Assembly (NCBI GenBank): GCA_036645935.1 | Contig: JAVXNE010000003.1 | Coordinates: 1-64,000, forward strand | DNA length: 64,000 nt | Source of the DNA: JAUNBN01 sp036645935 | GTDB taxonomy: Bacteria > Bacillota > Clostridia > Oscillospirales > Ruminococcaceae | Direction: 5' to 3' | Part shown: positions 35,659 to 44,780 of the stretch, in pieces | Layout: each line of letters starts with the position of its first letter | How positions within the stretch are numbered: the first letter of the stretch is position 1 | Notes under the pieces: generated by a model | What the model saw: the letters and a program-made list of their open reading frames with translations, nothing else | What the model was told of the DNA's origin: nothing | The model's database searches: none | Made by a program: the position numbers and the translations under genes

Positions 35659-37035
35659 ATGGCTGGTTTGAAAAGCGTGTATATCTGCACAAACTGCGGA
35701 GCGAGTTCTAACAAATGGCTGGGGAAATGTCCGAACTGCGGTGAATGGAATTCTTTTGTTGAAGAGATAGTTGAAAAGCAAAACCAATCCTCACGCTCAA
35801 AGAGCGAAGGCATTGTAAAAAAGGTTTCGACACAAAGGCTTGACGAAATATCAACGGATGCTCAAACACGTTACACCACGGGAATAGGGGAGCTCGACCG
35901 CGTGCTGGGAGGAGGTATTGTCGGCGGATCTGTTGTGCTTTTGGGCGGAGAACCCGGAGCCGGAAAATCGACACTGTTGCTTCAGATGTGTGGGCATATG
36001 TGTGACTTTGCAAGAATTCTCTATGTCACCGGGGAAGAATCCGCGCATCAGATAAAGCTGCGGGCTTCGCGGCTTAACGTCGATTCTTCCAACATAAGCA
36101 TAGCCACTGAAACTGACGTTTTTTCAATAATGTCGCTGATACGCGAGTTGCGCCCAGACCTTGCAGTTATCGACTCCATTCAGACGATAACGTCAACCGA
36201 AATGCCGTCGGCCGCGGGGAGCGTCACCCAGGTTCGCGAATGCACGTCGCTGCTCACACAGATGGCAAAAGGGGAGGAAATACCGCTCTTTATCGTTGGA
36301 CATGTAAATAAAGACGGCGCGATTGCAGGCCCAAAGGTCATGGAACACATTGTTGATACCGTGTTGCTCTTTGAGGGGGACAGGTATCTTTCCTATCGCA
36401 TTCTGCGTGCGGTGAAAAACCGATTTGGCTCAACCAATGAGATCGGAATCTTTGAAATGGGCGCGAAGGGTCTTGAGGAGATACAAAACCCCAGCTCGCT
36501 ATTTCTTGACGGACGTGACGAGGCTGTGTCCGGAAGCTGCGTCACCTGTGTTATGGAAGGATCGCGCGCCGTGCTTTCTGAAATTCAGTCTCTCGTCGCA
36601 AAGACCGGTTTCGGCACTCCCAGAAGAACCTCTTCAGGATTTGACTATAACCGAACCAACCTTTTGCTCGCAGTGCTCGAGAAGCGTGCGGGGTATTTCT
36701 TTTCCAATTTAGATGTATATATTAACGTCATCGGAGGCATTCAGATGAACGAACCTGCCGCAGATCTCGCCGTGGCAGTAAGCCTGGTTTCGGCGGTCCT
36801 GGACCGGCCTGTTCCAACCGGCATTGCAGCCTTTGGAGAAATCGGACTCGGCGGGGAAGTTCGTGCATGCGGAAATACCATTCAGCGCATCAATGAATCT
36901 GTCCGCCTGGGCTACAATCGCTGCATCCTTGCCAAATCGGCGCTGCCAAAGATAAACGTCAAAGATGTTGATGCAAGTCTTGTCGGCATATCCAACGTCC
37001 GGGAAATAGCAAAGCTATTTGATGCAGAGCGCTGA
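35659..37035 (+). CDS. radA: DNA repair protein RadA
   Basis: A 458-residue RecA-like branch-migration helicase. The N-terminal zinc finger is visible as CTNC followed by CPNC (YICTNCGASSNKWLGKCPNCG), then Walker A GGEPGAGKSTLLLQ (about 97), the RadA-specific KNRFG motif (VKNRFGSTNE) and a C-terminal Lon-protease-like domain (about 290-455; SVVSAVLDRPVP region). It acts in recombination repair and, in competent bacteria, on incoming DNA. It stands alone; 230 bases upstream hold no gene. Confidence 0.96.
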   Translation: MAGLKSVYICTNCGASSNKWLGKCPNCGEWNSFVEEIVEKQNQSSRSKSEGIVKKVSTQRLDEISTDAQTRYTTGIGELDRVLGGGIVGGSVVLLGGEPGAGKSTLLLQMCGHMCDFARILYVTGEESAHQIKLRASRLNVDSSNISIATETDVFSIMSLIRELRPDLAVIDSIQTITSTEMPSAAGSVTQVRECTSLLTQMAKGEEIPLFIVGHVNKDGAIAGPKVMEHIVDTVLLFEGDRYLSYRILRAVKNRFGSTNEIGIFEMGAKGLEEIQNPSSLFLDGRDEAVSGSCVTCVMEGSRAVLSEIQSLVAKTGFGTPRRTSSGFDYNRTNLLLAVLEKRAGYFFSNLDVYINVIGGIQMNEPAADLAVAVSLVSAVLDRPVPTGIAAFGEIGLGGEVRACGNTIQRINESVRLGYNRCILAKSALPKINVKDVDASLVGISNVREIAKLFDAER

Positions 37036-37485
37036 TTTCACATGGATTTGCTTGGAATTGAGCTGAATATACCAATCTACACAAAAAACAGTTGCACTGC
37101 TAATCCCCAAGCGATGTTAAACTGTTCAGATGGGGTATGCACGCAAAACTTGCAGTTTTCCCATTGGCAGGCATCATGTCAAATAAAATTGTCATAGTCG
37201 AGCAAAACACGCCGAAAAAAGGACAATTCCGATTGAAGCTGTGTCTTTTTGATTTATCTGCCGGGCACAGGACAAGCTCGCTAAACCTGCAGGGTGTGAC
37301 TGACAGTTCTTCAAATCTCTCACAAACCGCAATCATCAGCACAGGACAGTTTTCATAAATAGCCAGTTTCTTTTTAATCAGATAACAATCTATAAAGTGA
37401 TTTAATATATAAACCCTATTGTTCAGCGAAAAATGCCGGCGGATTGGTTTCTTTGCATCAAAAAATGGAATTCTAAAAAATAACA
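37036..37485. other. 450-base gene-free stretch between radA and the recombinase gene
   Basis: The genes on either side converge. A 128-codon minus-strand frame (37100-37486) has no ribosome binding site and no family-like pattern, and is rejected. No clear terminator or structured RNA was seen. Confidence 0.4.
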
Positions 37486-38475
37486 CTATCTCTTGTTTTT
37501 ATCCCGAGTCTCACCCGACAGCGGATTGGATTCAGCTGCGTTTTTGAGCTTTTCGTCGTTGATATGAGTATATATCTCTGTTGTGGACACATGTGCGTGT
37601 CCTAGTATTTCTTTGAGCGCGAGCATATCGACGTTTCCATAGCGATACATGAGAGTTGCAGCGGTATGTCTCAGTTTGTGCGTTGAAAATCCGCGCTCGG
37701 AAAGTCCCGCACTTTTAAGACACGAATCCACAATCTGTTCAACTCGTCGCGCAGTCAGCCGCGATCCAGTCTTAGAAAGAAACAGTGCCTTGGCATCTTT
37801 GTTGTGATAATTTTTGCTTTCACGTTCACTCATATAGTCGCTTATAGCCGATCTGCACGCTTTGTTTATAAATATTATTCTCTCCTTATTGCCTTTGCCG
37901 ATGAGGCGGATCGTGTCATCTCGAATATCGGTTATGTTTATTCCTATAAGTTCGGACAACCTCATTCCGCAATTCAGAAACAGCGTTAGGATACAGTAGT
38001 TGCGTTTTGCAAATTCTCCGTCGGGCGCATCGAGCAACTCACGGCTTTCGTCAAGTGTGAGAAATTTTGGCAGAGTTTTTCGAGTTGACGGTACCTCTAA
38101 ATCTTTTACGGGATCAAAACTCAACTGGTGAGTTTTCACCGTCAGATATTTATAGTATGAGCGCAGACTCGAAACCTTACGCGCGCGTGTGTTGGCGTTG
38201 TTTTCTCTGTCTTTCATCACAAAATGCAGATACTCGTACACATCGGAAGTTTTAACTGAGGAAACATCGCTTTCTGTTATGTCAGATATTGTGATTTCAA
38301 AAAAATCCGTATCCGGCAGAACTCGTCCATTATGCAGCTTTAAAAAGCGAAAAAAACTTCTCAGGTCAATATAATATCCGTCGATTGTTCGTGGCGACAA
38401 GTTTTTTATCGTTTCCATATAATAGAGAAATTCCCTCAAGATGGGAGGGCAGTCGGAATAGTTTGCGCAAGACAT
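37486..38475 (-). CDS. Tyrosine recombinase, XerC/XerD-like
   Basis: A 329-residue site-specific recombinase. The N-terminal SAM-like core-binding domain (about 10-120; LREFLYYMETIKNLSPRTIDGYYIDLRSFFRFL) is followed by the catalytic domain with all residues of the family: Arg in NCGMRLSELIGI, Lys in GKGNKERII, His-x-x-Arg in STHKLRHTAATLM, His in ILGHAHVSTTEIYTH and the Tyr nucleophile there. Length and layout are those of chromosomal Xer proteins rather than phage integrases, so chromosome dimer resolution is the default reading. It is monocistronic with AAAGGAG upstream and lies beside a 1.9-kb non-coding stretch. Confidence 0.9.
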   Translation of the reverse strand: MSCANYSDCPPILREFLYYMETIKNLSPRTIDGYYIDLRSFFRFLKLHNGRVLPDTDFFEITISDITESDVSSVKTSDVYEYLHFVMKDRENNANTRARKVSSLRSYYKYLTVKTHQLSFDPVKDLEVPSTRKTLPKFLTLDESRELLDAPDGEFAKRNYCILTLFLNCGMRLSELIGINITDIRDDTIRLIGKGNKERIIFINKACRSAISDYMSERESKNYHNKDAKALFLSKTGSRLTARRVEQIVDSCLKSAGLSERGFSTHKLRHTAATLMYRYGNVDMLALKEILGHAHVSTTEIYTHINDEKLKNAAESNPLSGETRDKNKR

Positions 38476-39184
38476 GAATTTTCTCCTTTTAATTACAAAT
38501 TACCTCTTACAGGCGAATTTAATGGTTGTCGTGGTTGACTTGTAAAATTGTAAATGTTTTGCAAAGACCGACAAAACAGCTGAGGGGAAATTGGGATTAA
38601 TTCGCAAGAATTGAACGACTTTTATAAGTTCTTAAAAGCCCACAGTGCAGAAAATTTCACCACCAAACAGCTGTTTACCACACCACTGATCAGGAAACAT
38701 CACAGCCCTGCATAAACTCATAACCACACAACATGTGTTTGATGATTTTAAAGTATTATCGAGATATATCATTTTTCTGACGATTTCACGTATTTGATTG
38801 ATTCCATGGATTTTTGAATGACACAAAGAAAATCAATCGTGCAACTGCATTTCTTGGGATGGATAATATTCGTATCAATATCAAGTTCATTTACGTAAAA
38901 TCAGCGCTAAGAATTAAAATGATTTGCATAAAGGCAATGCAGTGTTGGAGAATTTCAGGTCGGTCTGAAAATCATGTATTACTTATCATTTTGATGGTTT
39001 TTATCGATTCAGCGATTTTGTGCAGCCTGCCGATTCAGCAGATGATATCACAGAGATGATTGCGCATCGCGATTGTTTTGTGGATTGTGCGCTGGTTGCT
39101 TCTTATTGCTTGCAACGGTTTGCGTTTCTAATTAGGTTGCAGTTTATGATCTCGAGTTTAATGCATAGACAATTGAATCCCCCG

Positions 39185-39214
39185 AATTTCGCTAAATTTT
39201 TATTTAGCGAAATT
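39185..39214. repeat. Perfect 12-6-12 palindrome
   Basis: AATTTCGCTAAA, six-base centre TTTTTA, TTTAGCGAAATT. The arms match over all 12 bases. There is no following T tract on either strand. The geometry of two arms around a six-base centre is that of Xer target sites such as dif, though the arm sequence does not match the Bacillus or E. coli dif closely. Confidence 0.7.
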
Positions 39215-39325
39215 GCATGTCTCAAGACTAACTCTATTCCTTGAAAAAGTCAAGTGCATTGAGACTGTAAGCAAGACACGAAGAATCGGTGTTTAATATC
39301 GGTACAACACTGCACGGAGACACGC

Positions 39326-39460
39326 AGTTCATTCGGAGCTTGCCAATACAGTCAAGGACAGCATGCATCAGCAGAAAAACTGTTTGACAGAAAGAAGGTA
39401 TGCGTAAGGCAAGACTGAGATTGCCAAAGCAGTCAATCGAAGTTCATTCTGAGCTTGTCC
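39326..39460. repeat. Degenerate rearranged repeat
   Basis: Module A (AGTTCATTCGGAGCTTGCC, 39326-39344) recurs as AGTTCATTCTGAGCTTGTCC at 39441-39460. Module B (TTGCCAATACAGTCAA, from 39340) recurs as TTGCCAAAGCAGTCAA from 39421. The modules occur as A-B and then B-A order in the same orientation. Confidence 0.5.
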
Positions 39461-39851
39461 ATCCGATTAAAAAAAAGAACCAAGCTGATATCGCAAATTT
39501 CTTTGGCTGTAAAAATGTCTTAATAATCAAATTGTATATAAGCTAAAATCAAAGTTCACCTTCGCACACGCCGGTCCACAACGAAATCTTTTGTTCCCCT
39601 ATGCGCAGCACTGAATATTTATCTCGTGATAAACAGAATGCCGCACCGGGGCTGTTATATTAAAAAACGAAGCACCAAATACATTGCCGAAAGTTCCATT
39701 GACATTGCAATTGGTAAAATCGAGCCCTCACATTTACAGTCTCGTTTCACTTTGTGATTCAGCGTTCGCGGCATCGCAAGTGAAAACAAACAGGAAAAAT
39801 GATTGCAGTATAACTTCTGCGCATTAAAAACCGACCCAATATTTTGCAAAG

Positions 39852-39884
39852 GACTTGTTACCTGTGAATTAAAGGTAGCAAGTC
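39852..39884. repeat. Strong hairpin in the gene-free stretch
   Basis: GACTTGTTACCT pairs with AGGTAGCAAGTC (12 pairs, one G-T) around a nine-base loop. Only ATTTTG follows, so it would be a weak terminator at best; it could be part of a small RNA. Confidence 0.5.
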
Positions 39885-40170
39885 ATTTTGCGTTCCCCGT
39901 GATACCGTACAGATGCTGTATCAATTTGCGTCAATCAGCCAGCTCTCTTCCCTGTCGTGTTTTGAAAACTCAAGTTCGGATCGGCGTAAGCTTTGAGATT
40001 CGCTCCGCTTTAAAGCAATTAATCACAGAAGCTATTTAACCCAGCGTCTGCTTTTTTTGTTTATGCAATATGTTGGTGCTGAAAAGCAAATAGTTGCCAA
40101 TTGCAAAAATTGAGCAAAACGTCCCACAATTACGCTGTATTAAAGTCGCTTTTGCCATATAAATAAAATG

Positions 40171-40206
40171 CAAAAAATATGCAAAACCTCAAAAGGTCTT
40201 GCATAT
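40171..40206 (-). terminator. Intrinsic terminator downstream of the lone prepilin gene
   Basis: On the minus strand ATATGCAAGACCT, loop TTTG, AGGTTTTGCATAT (one mismatch), followed by TTTTTGC. It lies about 190 bases after the prepilin stop. Confidence 0.75.
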
Positions 40207-40393
40207 GAAGTGAGTACAATACGCGAATTTGAGTAATACGCAGAAATGTATTCAACTGCGGTTGAGTGTGTCTGAGTTGGTCAATTTTTCTTAAACTGAT
40301 ACGGGCTGCATCTAAAGGCATCACAATAAAAATTCATCTTGCGTTTTCTGTGCGCTGTCGAACTGATTAGGGCTCGTTGGATATCACGCTTGA

Positions 40394-40720
40394 TCAGATG
40401 TTCTTATGAAAGCTGCAAACAACCTTCTGGTCGACGTCGTCCCAACTGTAACTGCCTCCCGAGGGGCATTTAAAAGAGGCCTGCTCTCGTTTTTCTGCAA
40501 ATACCGTGAAGGTCGAGGAAGTGGGTAAGCCCTCCCAATAGCAGTATTCCAGATACATGTCGTCAAGATTCTCTCGATATGTTTCGCACATGCTCTCATG
40601 AGCCTTGTCGATGTATCCTGTGAATGCAGGTACAGTGATGGCGGCCACAATGGCAAGAATGACAAGTGTCACCGATATCTCAATAAGGGTAAAGCCGTGC
40701 ATATTGTGAAGATTTCTCAC
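40394..40720 (-). CDS. Orphan type IV prepilin
   Basis: A 108-residue prepilin far from the pilus locus. Leader ending LHNMHG, predicted PilD cut after Gly9, then F-T-L-I-E (Glu5) and a hydrophobic helix ending AITVPAFTGYIDKAHES. The small C-terminal domain contains two cysteines in C-P-S-G-G-S-Y-S-W and V-V-C-S-F-H, a pattern common in short clostridial pilins. The GTG start is chosen for AGAGGTG eight bases upstream. Promoter and terminator are its own, so it can be regulated apart from pilA; it could be an alternative subunit or a competence-type pseudopilin. Confidence 0.88.
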   Translation of the reverse strand: MRNLHNMHGFTLIEISVTLVILAIVAAITVPAFTGYIDKAHESMCETYRENLDDMYLEYCYWEGLPTSSTFTVFAEKREQASFKCPSGGSYSWDDVDQKVVCSFHKNI

Positions 40721-40744
40721 AAAATCACCTCTTTCTGAGTTTTT

Positions 40745-40773
40745 ATTCTATCACAGCTGTCACTGTGGGTCAA
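40745..40773 (-). promoter_or_regulatory. Sigma-A promoter of the orphan prepilin
   Basis: TTGACC, 17 bases, TAGAAT on the minus strand; five of six matches in each box. One of the best promoters in the window. Confidence 0.75.
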
Positions 40774-41042
40774 ACTGCATATGGGATTCAGCGTCACGAC
40801 AGCAGATGTTTTGCGGCAAAACACATCATCCAAAAGATGCAGCTATGAAAGCAAAAGCGCAGCCTCATATTGCAGTGGAGGTGACTGTAAAAATTCAAGC
40901 ATTAGGTATGCAGGCGATGGTGAAAAGCGTTGTTCAAGCTCAAATATTCTTCTAAGAAAACCGCACGCGGCTCGTGAGTGCTTTTTTGCCTGTCTGTTCG
41001 ATTTTTCAATAGTGAACGTGTTGAATAACAGAAAATTACATT
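40774..41042. other. Spacer between phoR and the orphan prepilin promoter
   Basis: No gene recognised. A 36-codon plus-strand frame near 40845-40955 (start MKAKAQPH) lacks a good ribosome binding site. No clear terminator for the pst-pho operon is visible. Confidence 0.35.
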
Positions 41043-42704
41043 CTAATTGGTTGCGGAGAAGCGAACAGTGACAGTTGTTCCCTGTTCCGGTTCGCTCTTG
41101 AGCGAAATGATAGCATTATGCAGCACTGCCGCATGCTTGACAATTGATAAGCCAAGCCCGGTCCCTCCGGTGTCTTTCGAACGGCTCTTATCAACACGAT
41201 AAAATCGCTCAAATACACGGTTCTGGTTCTCTGCGGGTATTCCGATGCCGTTGTCCGAAACAGTGAGGACGACGCTGCTGCCATCGTGCGCTACTTTCAT
41301 GTAGACACTGCCATCCTTGCGATTATACGACACGGCGTTATCCAACAGATTGTATACGAGTTCATATAAGACGGGCTCAATGCCTCTAACTCGCGAGCTG
41401 TCCGCTTCAAGAGTGATTTTCACATGCTTTTCTGTTGCTCGGGAAGATAGCTGTTCCAGTGCCAGCTCACAGATATCTCTGAGCTCGACAGATGTGAACC
41501 CGCTCTCGATTTCGCTTTCGTCAAGTTGAGATAGTTTGATTATATCCACAATAAGAGCGTGCAACCGTGTGGCCTCACTGTAAATCTGTGCGGCGAAACG
41601 CGGCGTATCTTCCTGTTTTGCAATTCCCTTTTCAATGATTTCCGCAGCGCCCATTATCGTAGTGAGCGGAGTTTTAAGCTCATGTGAGACATTTGCTGAA
41701 AATTCCCGTCGCAACGCTTCGCCTCGCTCTTTCTCCGTGATATCGGAAATATACAAAACCGCACTGTAAACGCCGTCATTTTCGACAACAGGGCTTGCAA
41801 TCGAGAGAAATATTCTGTCTGCGTGTTCTGTCTTGTAGCTGCGAGAGATTCCCGAAAGTGCGCTTTCAACCGCGTTGATATAATCAGGGTTCCGGCAGAG
41901 CATCGGATAACTCATGTTGTCAGCAATAGCACTGACTGAAAAAAAATCAAGCGCACTGCGATTCGCGCTCAAAACGAGCCCATTTGTACCAAAAACAATG
42001 AGACCCTCATCCATCCTGTCTATTATTGAATCAAACTCGCGGCGACGCGAAATAAGCTCGCGATACTGCTCGTCTATTCGGCATTGCTGCTTGTTGACCG
42101 CGATGAGCAGCGGCACTATCTCCTCGTAAGCGTCGTTTTCAAGAGGATTTTCAAGATTTATTCTTTTTATCGGCAAAATAATCGCGGAAGACAGCACTTT
42201 GGAGAGCAGCGCTGCAACTGCGAGAGATGCCAACAGCGAAACAATAAGCAACGGGAGCGCATCGGCAAGCTCTCCCAAAACGCTGTTGGATGTTCGCGCA
42301 AGACGAAGCACTCTGCCGTCTTTCAATCGAAGCGCATAATAATAAATCCTCTCATCCAGTGTTTCAGAGCTGCGCGCGGATTGCCCTTCTCCGCTCGCAA
42401 GCGCTTGTGCGATCTCGGGACGCTGTGCATGGTTTTTCAAACTTGACGCATCGGCATAGCTGTCGTACAGCACAGTGCCGTCACTGTCAACCAGTGTTAT
42501 GCGGTTTTTGCTGCGTCGCCCGATATCCTCCACTGCTTTGTCACCGCTTTCCATTGCATGAGCGACGGCGACGCCCTGCTCGATGAGACCCAGCTTTGCT
42601 TCGTTTTCAAGTCCACCGTATAGAGCCCAGGCTACTAAAGTTCCTGTCAGAACAATGGACGCGACACAGGAGAGAAAGATATATCCAAATATTCGTTTTC
42701 TCAT
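41043..42704 (-). CDS. phoR: Phosphate regulon sensor histidine kinase PhoR
   Basis: A 553-residue membrane sensor kinase. Two membrane helices (about 7-28 and 150-172) flank an extracytoplasmic domain; a PAS domain follows (about 225-330; MDEGLIVFGTNGLVLSANRSALDFF), then the H box SHELKTPLTTIMGAAEII with the phospho-accepting His, the N box LLDNAVSYN, G1 DNGIGIP and G2 GTGLGLSIV. It responds to Pst-PhoU state and phosphorylates PhoB. The ATG overlaps the phoB stop, so the two are translationally coupled. It ends the operon. Confidence 0.94.
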   Translation of the reverse strand: MRKRIFGYIFLSCVASIVLTGTLVAWALYGGLENEAKLGLIEQGVAVAHAMESGDKAVEDIGRRSKNRITLVDSDGTVLYDSYADASSLKNHAQRPEIAQALASGEGQSARSSETLDERIYYYALRLKDGRVLRLARTSNSVLGELADALPLLIVSLLASLAVAALLSKVLSSAIILPIKRINLENPLENDAYEEIVPLLIAVNKQQCRIDEQYRELISRRREFDSIIDRMDEGLIVFGTNGLVLSANRSALDFFSVSAIADNMSYPMLCRNPDYINAVESALSGISRSYKTEHADRIFLSIASPVVENDGVYSAVLYISDITEKERGEALRREFSANVSHELKTPLTTIMGAAEIIEKGIAKQEDTPRFAAQIYSEATRLHALIVDIIKLSQLDESEIESGFTSVELRDICELALEQLSSRATEKHVKITLEADSSRVRGIEPVLYELVYNLLDNAVSYNRKDGSVYMKVAHDGSSVVLTVSDNGIGIPAENQNRVFERFYRVDKSRSKDTGGTGLGLSIVKHAAVLHNAIISLKSEPEQGTTVTVRFSATN

Positions 42705-43375
42705 TTTAGTTCTCCAATTCGGTATCCGAAACCTCTGACCGTCTCAATTGCCTTGCCTGCTCGACCCAGCTTTGCTCGAAGGGTGCGGACATGAACATCG
42801 ACAGTGCGTGTCTCTCCGCTTGAGCCATAGCCCCAGATTTGCCCGAGTATTTCATCTCGCGATGCCACAGCGCCTCCCTTGTGAATGAGCAGTGCCAGCA
42901 AGTCGAATTCTTTAGCAGTAAGCTCTATTGGCTGCCCCGAAATACTGGTGCGACGCGAGCGCAAATCGAGCACAATATCACAGAACTTGAGTAATTTCTG
43001 TTCGCTGTGTCCACGATAACGCCTGAGCACCGCCCGTGTGCGCGACACAAGCTCCATCATGCCAAACGGCTTTGAGACATAGTCATCGGCTCCGAGATCC
43101 AGCCCCTCAATCTTGTCGTATTCCGTGTTCTTTGCACTCACAAGAATTACGGGGATTTCCCGAGTGGATATACCTGTGCGAAGTTTTTTGAGTATTGTGA
43201 CACCGTCTTCACCCGGAAGCATGATATCGAGCAGCACAAGCTCAGGTGTCACGCATTCGAGCGCGCGGTAAAACTCATCGGCACATGAGAATCCCTCTGA
43301 CTCGAAGCCGCTGTTCCGAAATGTATAAATCACAAGCTCGCGTATTGAACTATCGTCTTCAACATAATAAATCAT
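42701..43375 (-). CDS. phoB: Phosphate regulon response regulator PhoB/PhoP (OmpR family)
   Basis: A 224-residue response regulator. Receiver domain with phospho-acceptor Asp in LVLLDIMLPGEDG, Thr/Ser switch in PVILVSAKN and Lys in GADDYVSKPFGMMELV, joined to a winged-helix DNA-binding domain (about 128-222; LTAKEFDLLALLIHKGGAVASRDEILGQIWG). In context it is the PhoB/PhoP partner of the following kinase and would bind the Pho-box-like repeats before pstS. Overlaps both neighbours by four bases. Confidence 0.94.
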   Translation of the reverse strand: MIYYVEDDSSIRELVIYTFRNSGFESEGFSCADEFYRALECVTPELVLLDIMLPGEDGVTILKKLRTGISTREIPVILVSAKNTEYDKIEGLDLGADDYVSKPFGMMELVSRTRAVLRRYRGHSEQKLLKFCDIVLDLRSRRTSISGQPIELTAKEFDLLALLIHKGGAVASRDEILGQIWGYGSSGETRTVDVHVRTLRAKLGRAGKAIETVRGFGYRIGELK

Positions 43376-44028
43376 GCGCGGTGCTCACCTTTTGGATGTT
43401 CGCCTGAGATGGAGTATTCGACCCATTCTGCAATATTGGTTGCATGATCTGCGATGCGTTCGAGATATTTTGCTATCATAATCAGATCGATCACCTTGGC
43501 GCTCTGTTTGATTTCGCCTGTGAGCGTGCTGATCAGTTCTGTGCGGGCAACAACAAAAAGATTGTCAACAACATCATCATATTCAATTACACTCTGAGCA
43601 AGCGCAAGGTCGCGTTTGACAAAAGCATCGACACTTTCGGTGACCATTTTAAGCGTCGCGTTTGCCATTGCCGATAGCTGTTCCCCACTCTCGACAAAGC
43701 TCCCGTCGAATGTGCTGACTATTTCAGCGATGTCGGCTGCCTGATCACCGATTCGTTCCATGTCTGTGATCATCTTGAGCGCTGATGATATCAGCCGCAA
43801 ATCTCCGGCAACCGGCTGCTGCTGCAACAGGAGCTTCATGCAAAGACTCTCGATATCTCGCTCCATAACGTCTATCTCGCGCTCTGCTGCAATCGCCGCA
43901 TCGGACAGCTTTGTGTCGTTGAGCAGCATTGCCTTGATTGCGCTCGCGATTGCAAACTCGCAGCGCGCACCCATCAATATCAAATTGTTGCCAAGCAGTT
44001 CAAGCTGTGCGTCGAATTTGTTTCTCAT
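43372..44028 (-). CDS. phoU: Phosphate signalling protein PhoU
   Basis: A 218-residue protein of two three-helix PhoU repeats (about 10-100 and 115-205) with metal-binding motifs in DMERIGDQAADIAE and YLERIADHATNIAE. It links the Pst transporter to PhoR and keeps phosphate uptake in check. Start ATG 44028 (or the adjacent ATG 44031) follows GGGGAGG; longer frames run into pstB and are rejected. Its start touches the pstB stop. Confidence 0.95.
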   Translation of the reverse strand: MRNKFDAQLELLGNNLILMGARCEFAIASAIKAMLLNDTKLSDAAIAAEREIDVMERDIESLCMKLLLQQQPVAGDLRLISSALKMITDMERIGDQAADIAEIVSTFDGSFVESGEQLSAMANATLKMVTESVDAFVKRDLALAQSVIEYDDVVDNLFVVARTELISTLTGEIKQSAKVIDLIMIAKYLERIADHATNIAEWVEYSISGEHPKGEHRA

Positions 44029-44777
44029 CATCCGAACCTCCCCGTGATATAATCCTCGGTGCGTTTGTCGTGCGGCGCTGAAAACAGACGCTCGGTAGGG
44101 CCGCACTCGATGATTTCTCCCAATAGGAAAAATGCTGTTTTGTCCGATATACGCGCCGCCTGCTGCATGTTGTGAGTTACAATTACGATAGTGTACTTGT
44201 CCTTCAGCTCGAGAGCAAGATCCTCTATTTTGCCGGTGGATATCGGGTCAAGCGCACTTGTTGGCTCGTCCATAAGCAGAACTTCAGGTTCAACCGCAAG
44301 TGCGCGAGCTATGCACATTCGCTGCTGCTGTCCGCCGGAGAGCCCGAGCGCGCTCTTTTTAAGTCTGTCTTTGACCTCTCCCCAAATTGCCGCATCGGTC
44401 AGCGAACGCTCAACGATATCGTCAAGCTTTGCTTTGCCAGAAACGCCGTGAGTCCTCGGCCCGTATGCGACGTTGTCGTAGATACTCATCGGAAAAGGGT
44501 TGGGTTTTTGAAATACCATTCCGACCCTGCGACGCAGCTCGTTCGGGTCGATGCTTTTATATATATCGATTCTGTCAAGCTCAACATTTCCCTCTATTCG
44601 GCAGCCCTCAACAAGATCATTCATCCGGTTAAATGTCTTGAGCAATGTGGATTTTCCGCATCCGGAAGGCCCGATAAATGCTGTTATTTCTCTTTCATTG
44701 ATATTCATCGAAACATCTTTGAGCGCCTGGAAGCTGCCATACCAAAGATTCAGTTTTTTTGTTTTCAGCTTACACAT
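44028..44777 (-). CDS. pstB: Phosphate ABC transporter ATP-binding protein PstB
   Basis: A 249-residue ATPase of the high-affinity phosphate importer. Walker A GPSGCGKSTLLK, ABC signature LSGGQQQRMCIARAL, Walker B EVLLMDEPTSALD and the PstB-typical opening LNLWYGSFQALKDVSMNI are intact. Works with PstA, PstC and PstS in the membrane. Three bases separate it from pstA. Confidence 0.97.
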   Translation of the reverse strand: MCKLKTKKLNLWYGSFQALKDVSMNINEREITAFIGPSGCGKSTLLKTFNRMNDLVEGCRIEGNVELDRIDIYKSIDPNELRRRVGMVFQKPNPFPMSIYDNVAYGPRTHGVSGKAKLDDIVERSLTDAAIWGEVKDRLKKSALGLSGGQQQRMCIARALAVEPEVLLMDEPTSALDPISTGKIEDLALELKDKYTIVIVTHNMQQAARISDKTAFFLLGEIIECGPTERLFSAPHDKRTEDYITGRFG

Positions 44778-44780
44778 ATT

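Larger units (their letters stand above)
38476..40170. other. 1.7-kb gene-free, AT-rich stretch with strong hairpins and degenerate repeats
   Basis: This is the longest non-coding stretch in the window. All frames are short, without ribosome binding sites. It contains a perfect 30-base palindrome (39185-39214), a pair of degenerate repeats (39326-39460) and a 12-base-pair hairpin (39852-39884, GACTTGTTACCT with AGGTAGCAAGTC, loop of nine). No tRNA, tmRNA, RNase P or SRP RNA signature was recognised. It may hold unannotated small RNAs, a recombination site or decayed genes. Confidence 0.45.

Noticed and set aside
37100..37486. A 128-codon minus-strand frame downstream of the recombinase gene
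   Set aside because: No ribosome binding site, Cys- and Phe-rich composition unlike neighbouring proteins.
40845..40955. A 36-codon plus-strand frame between phoR and the orphan prepilin
   Set aside because: The site before its ATG is poor and the frame is too short to judge.
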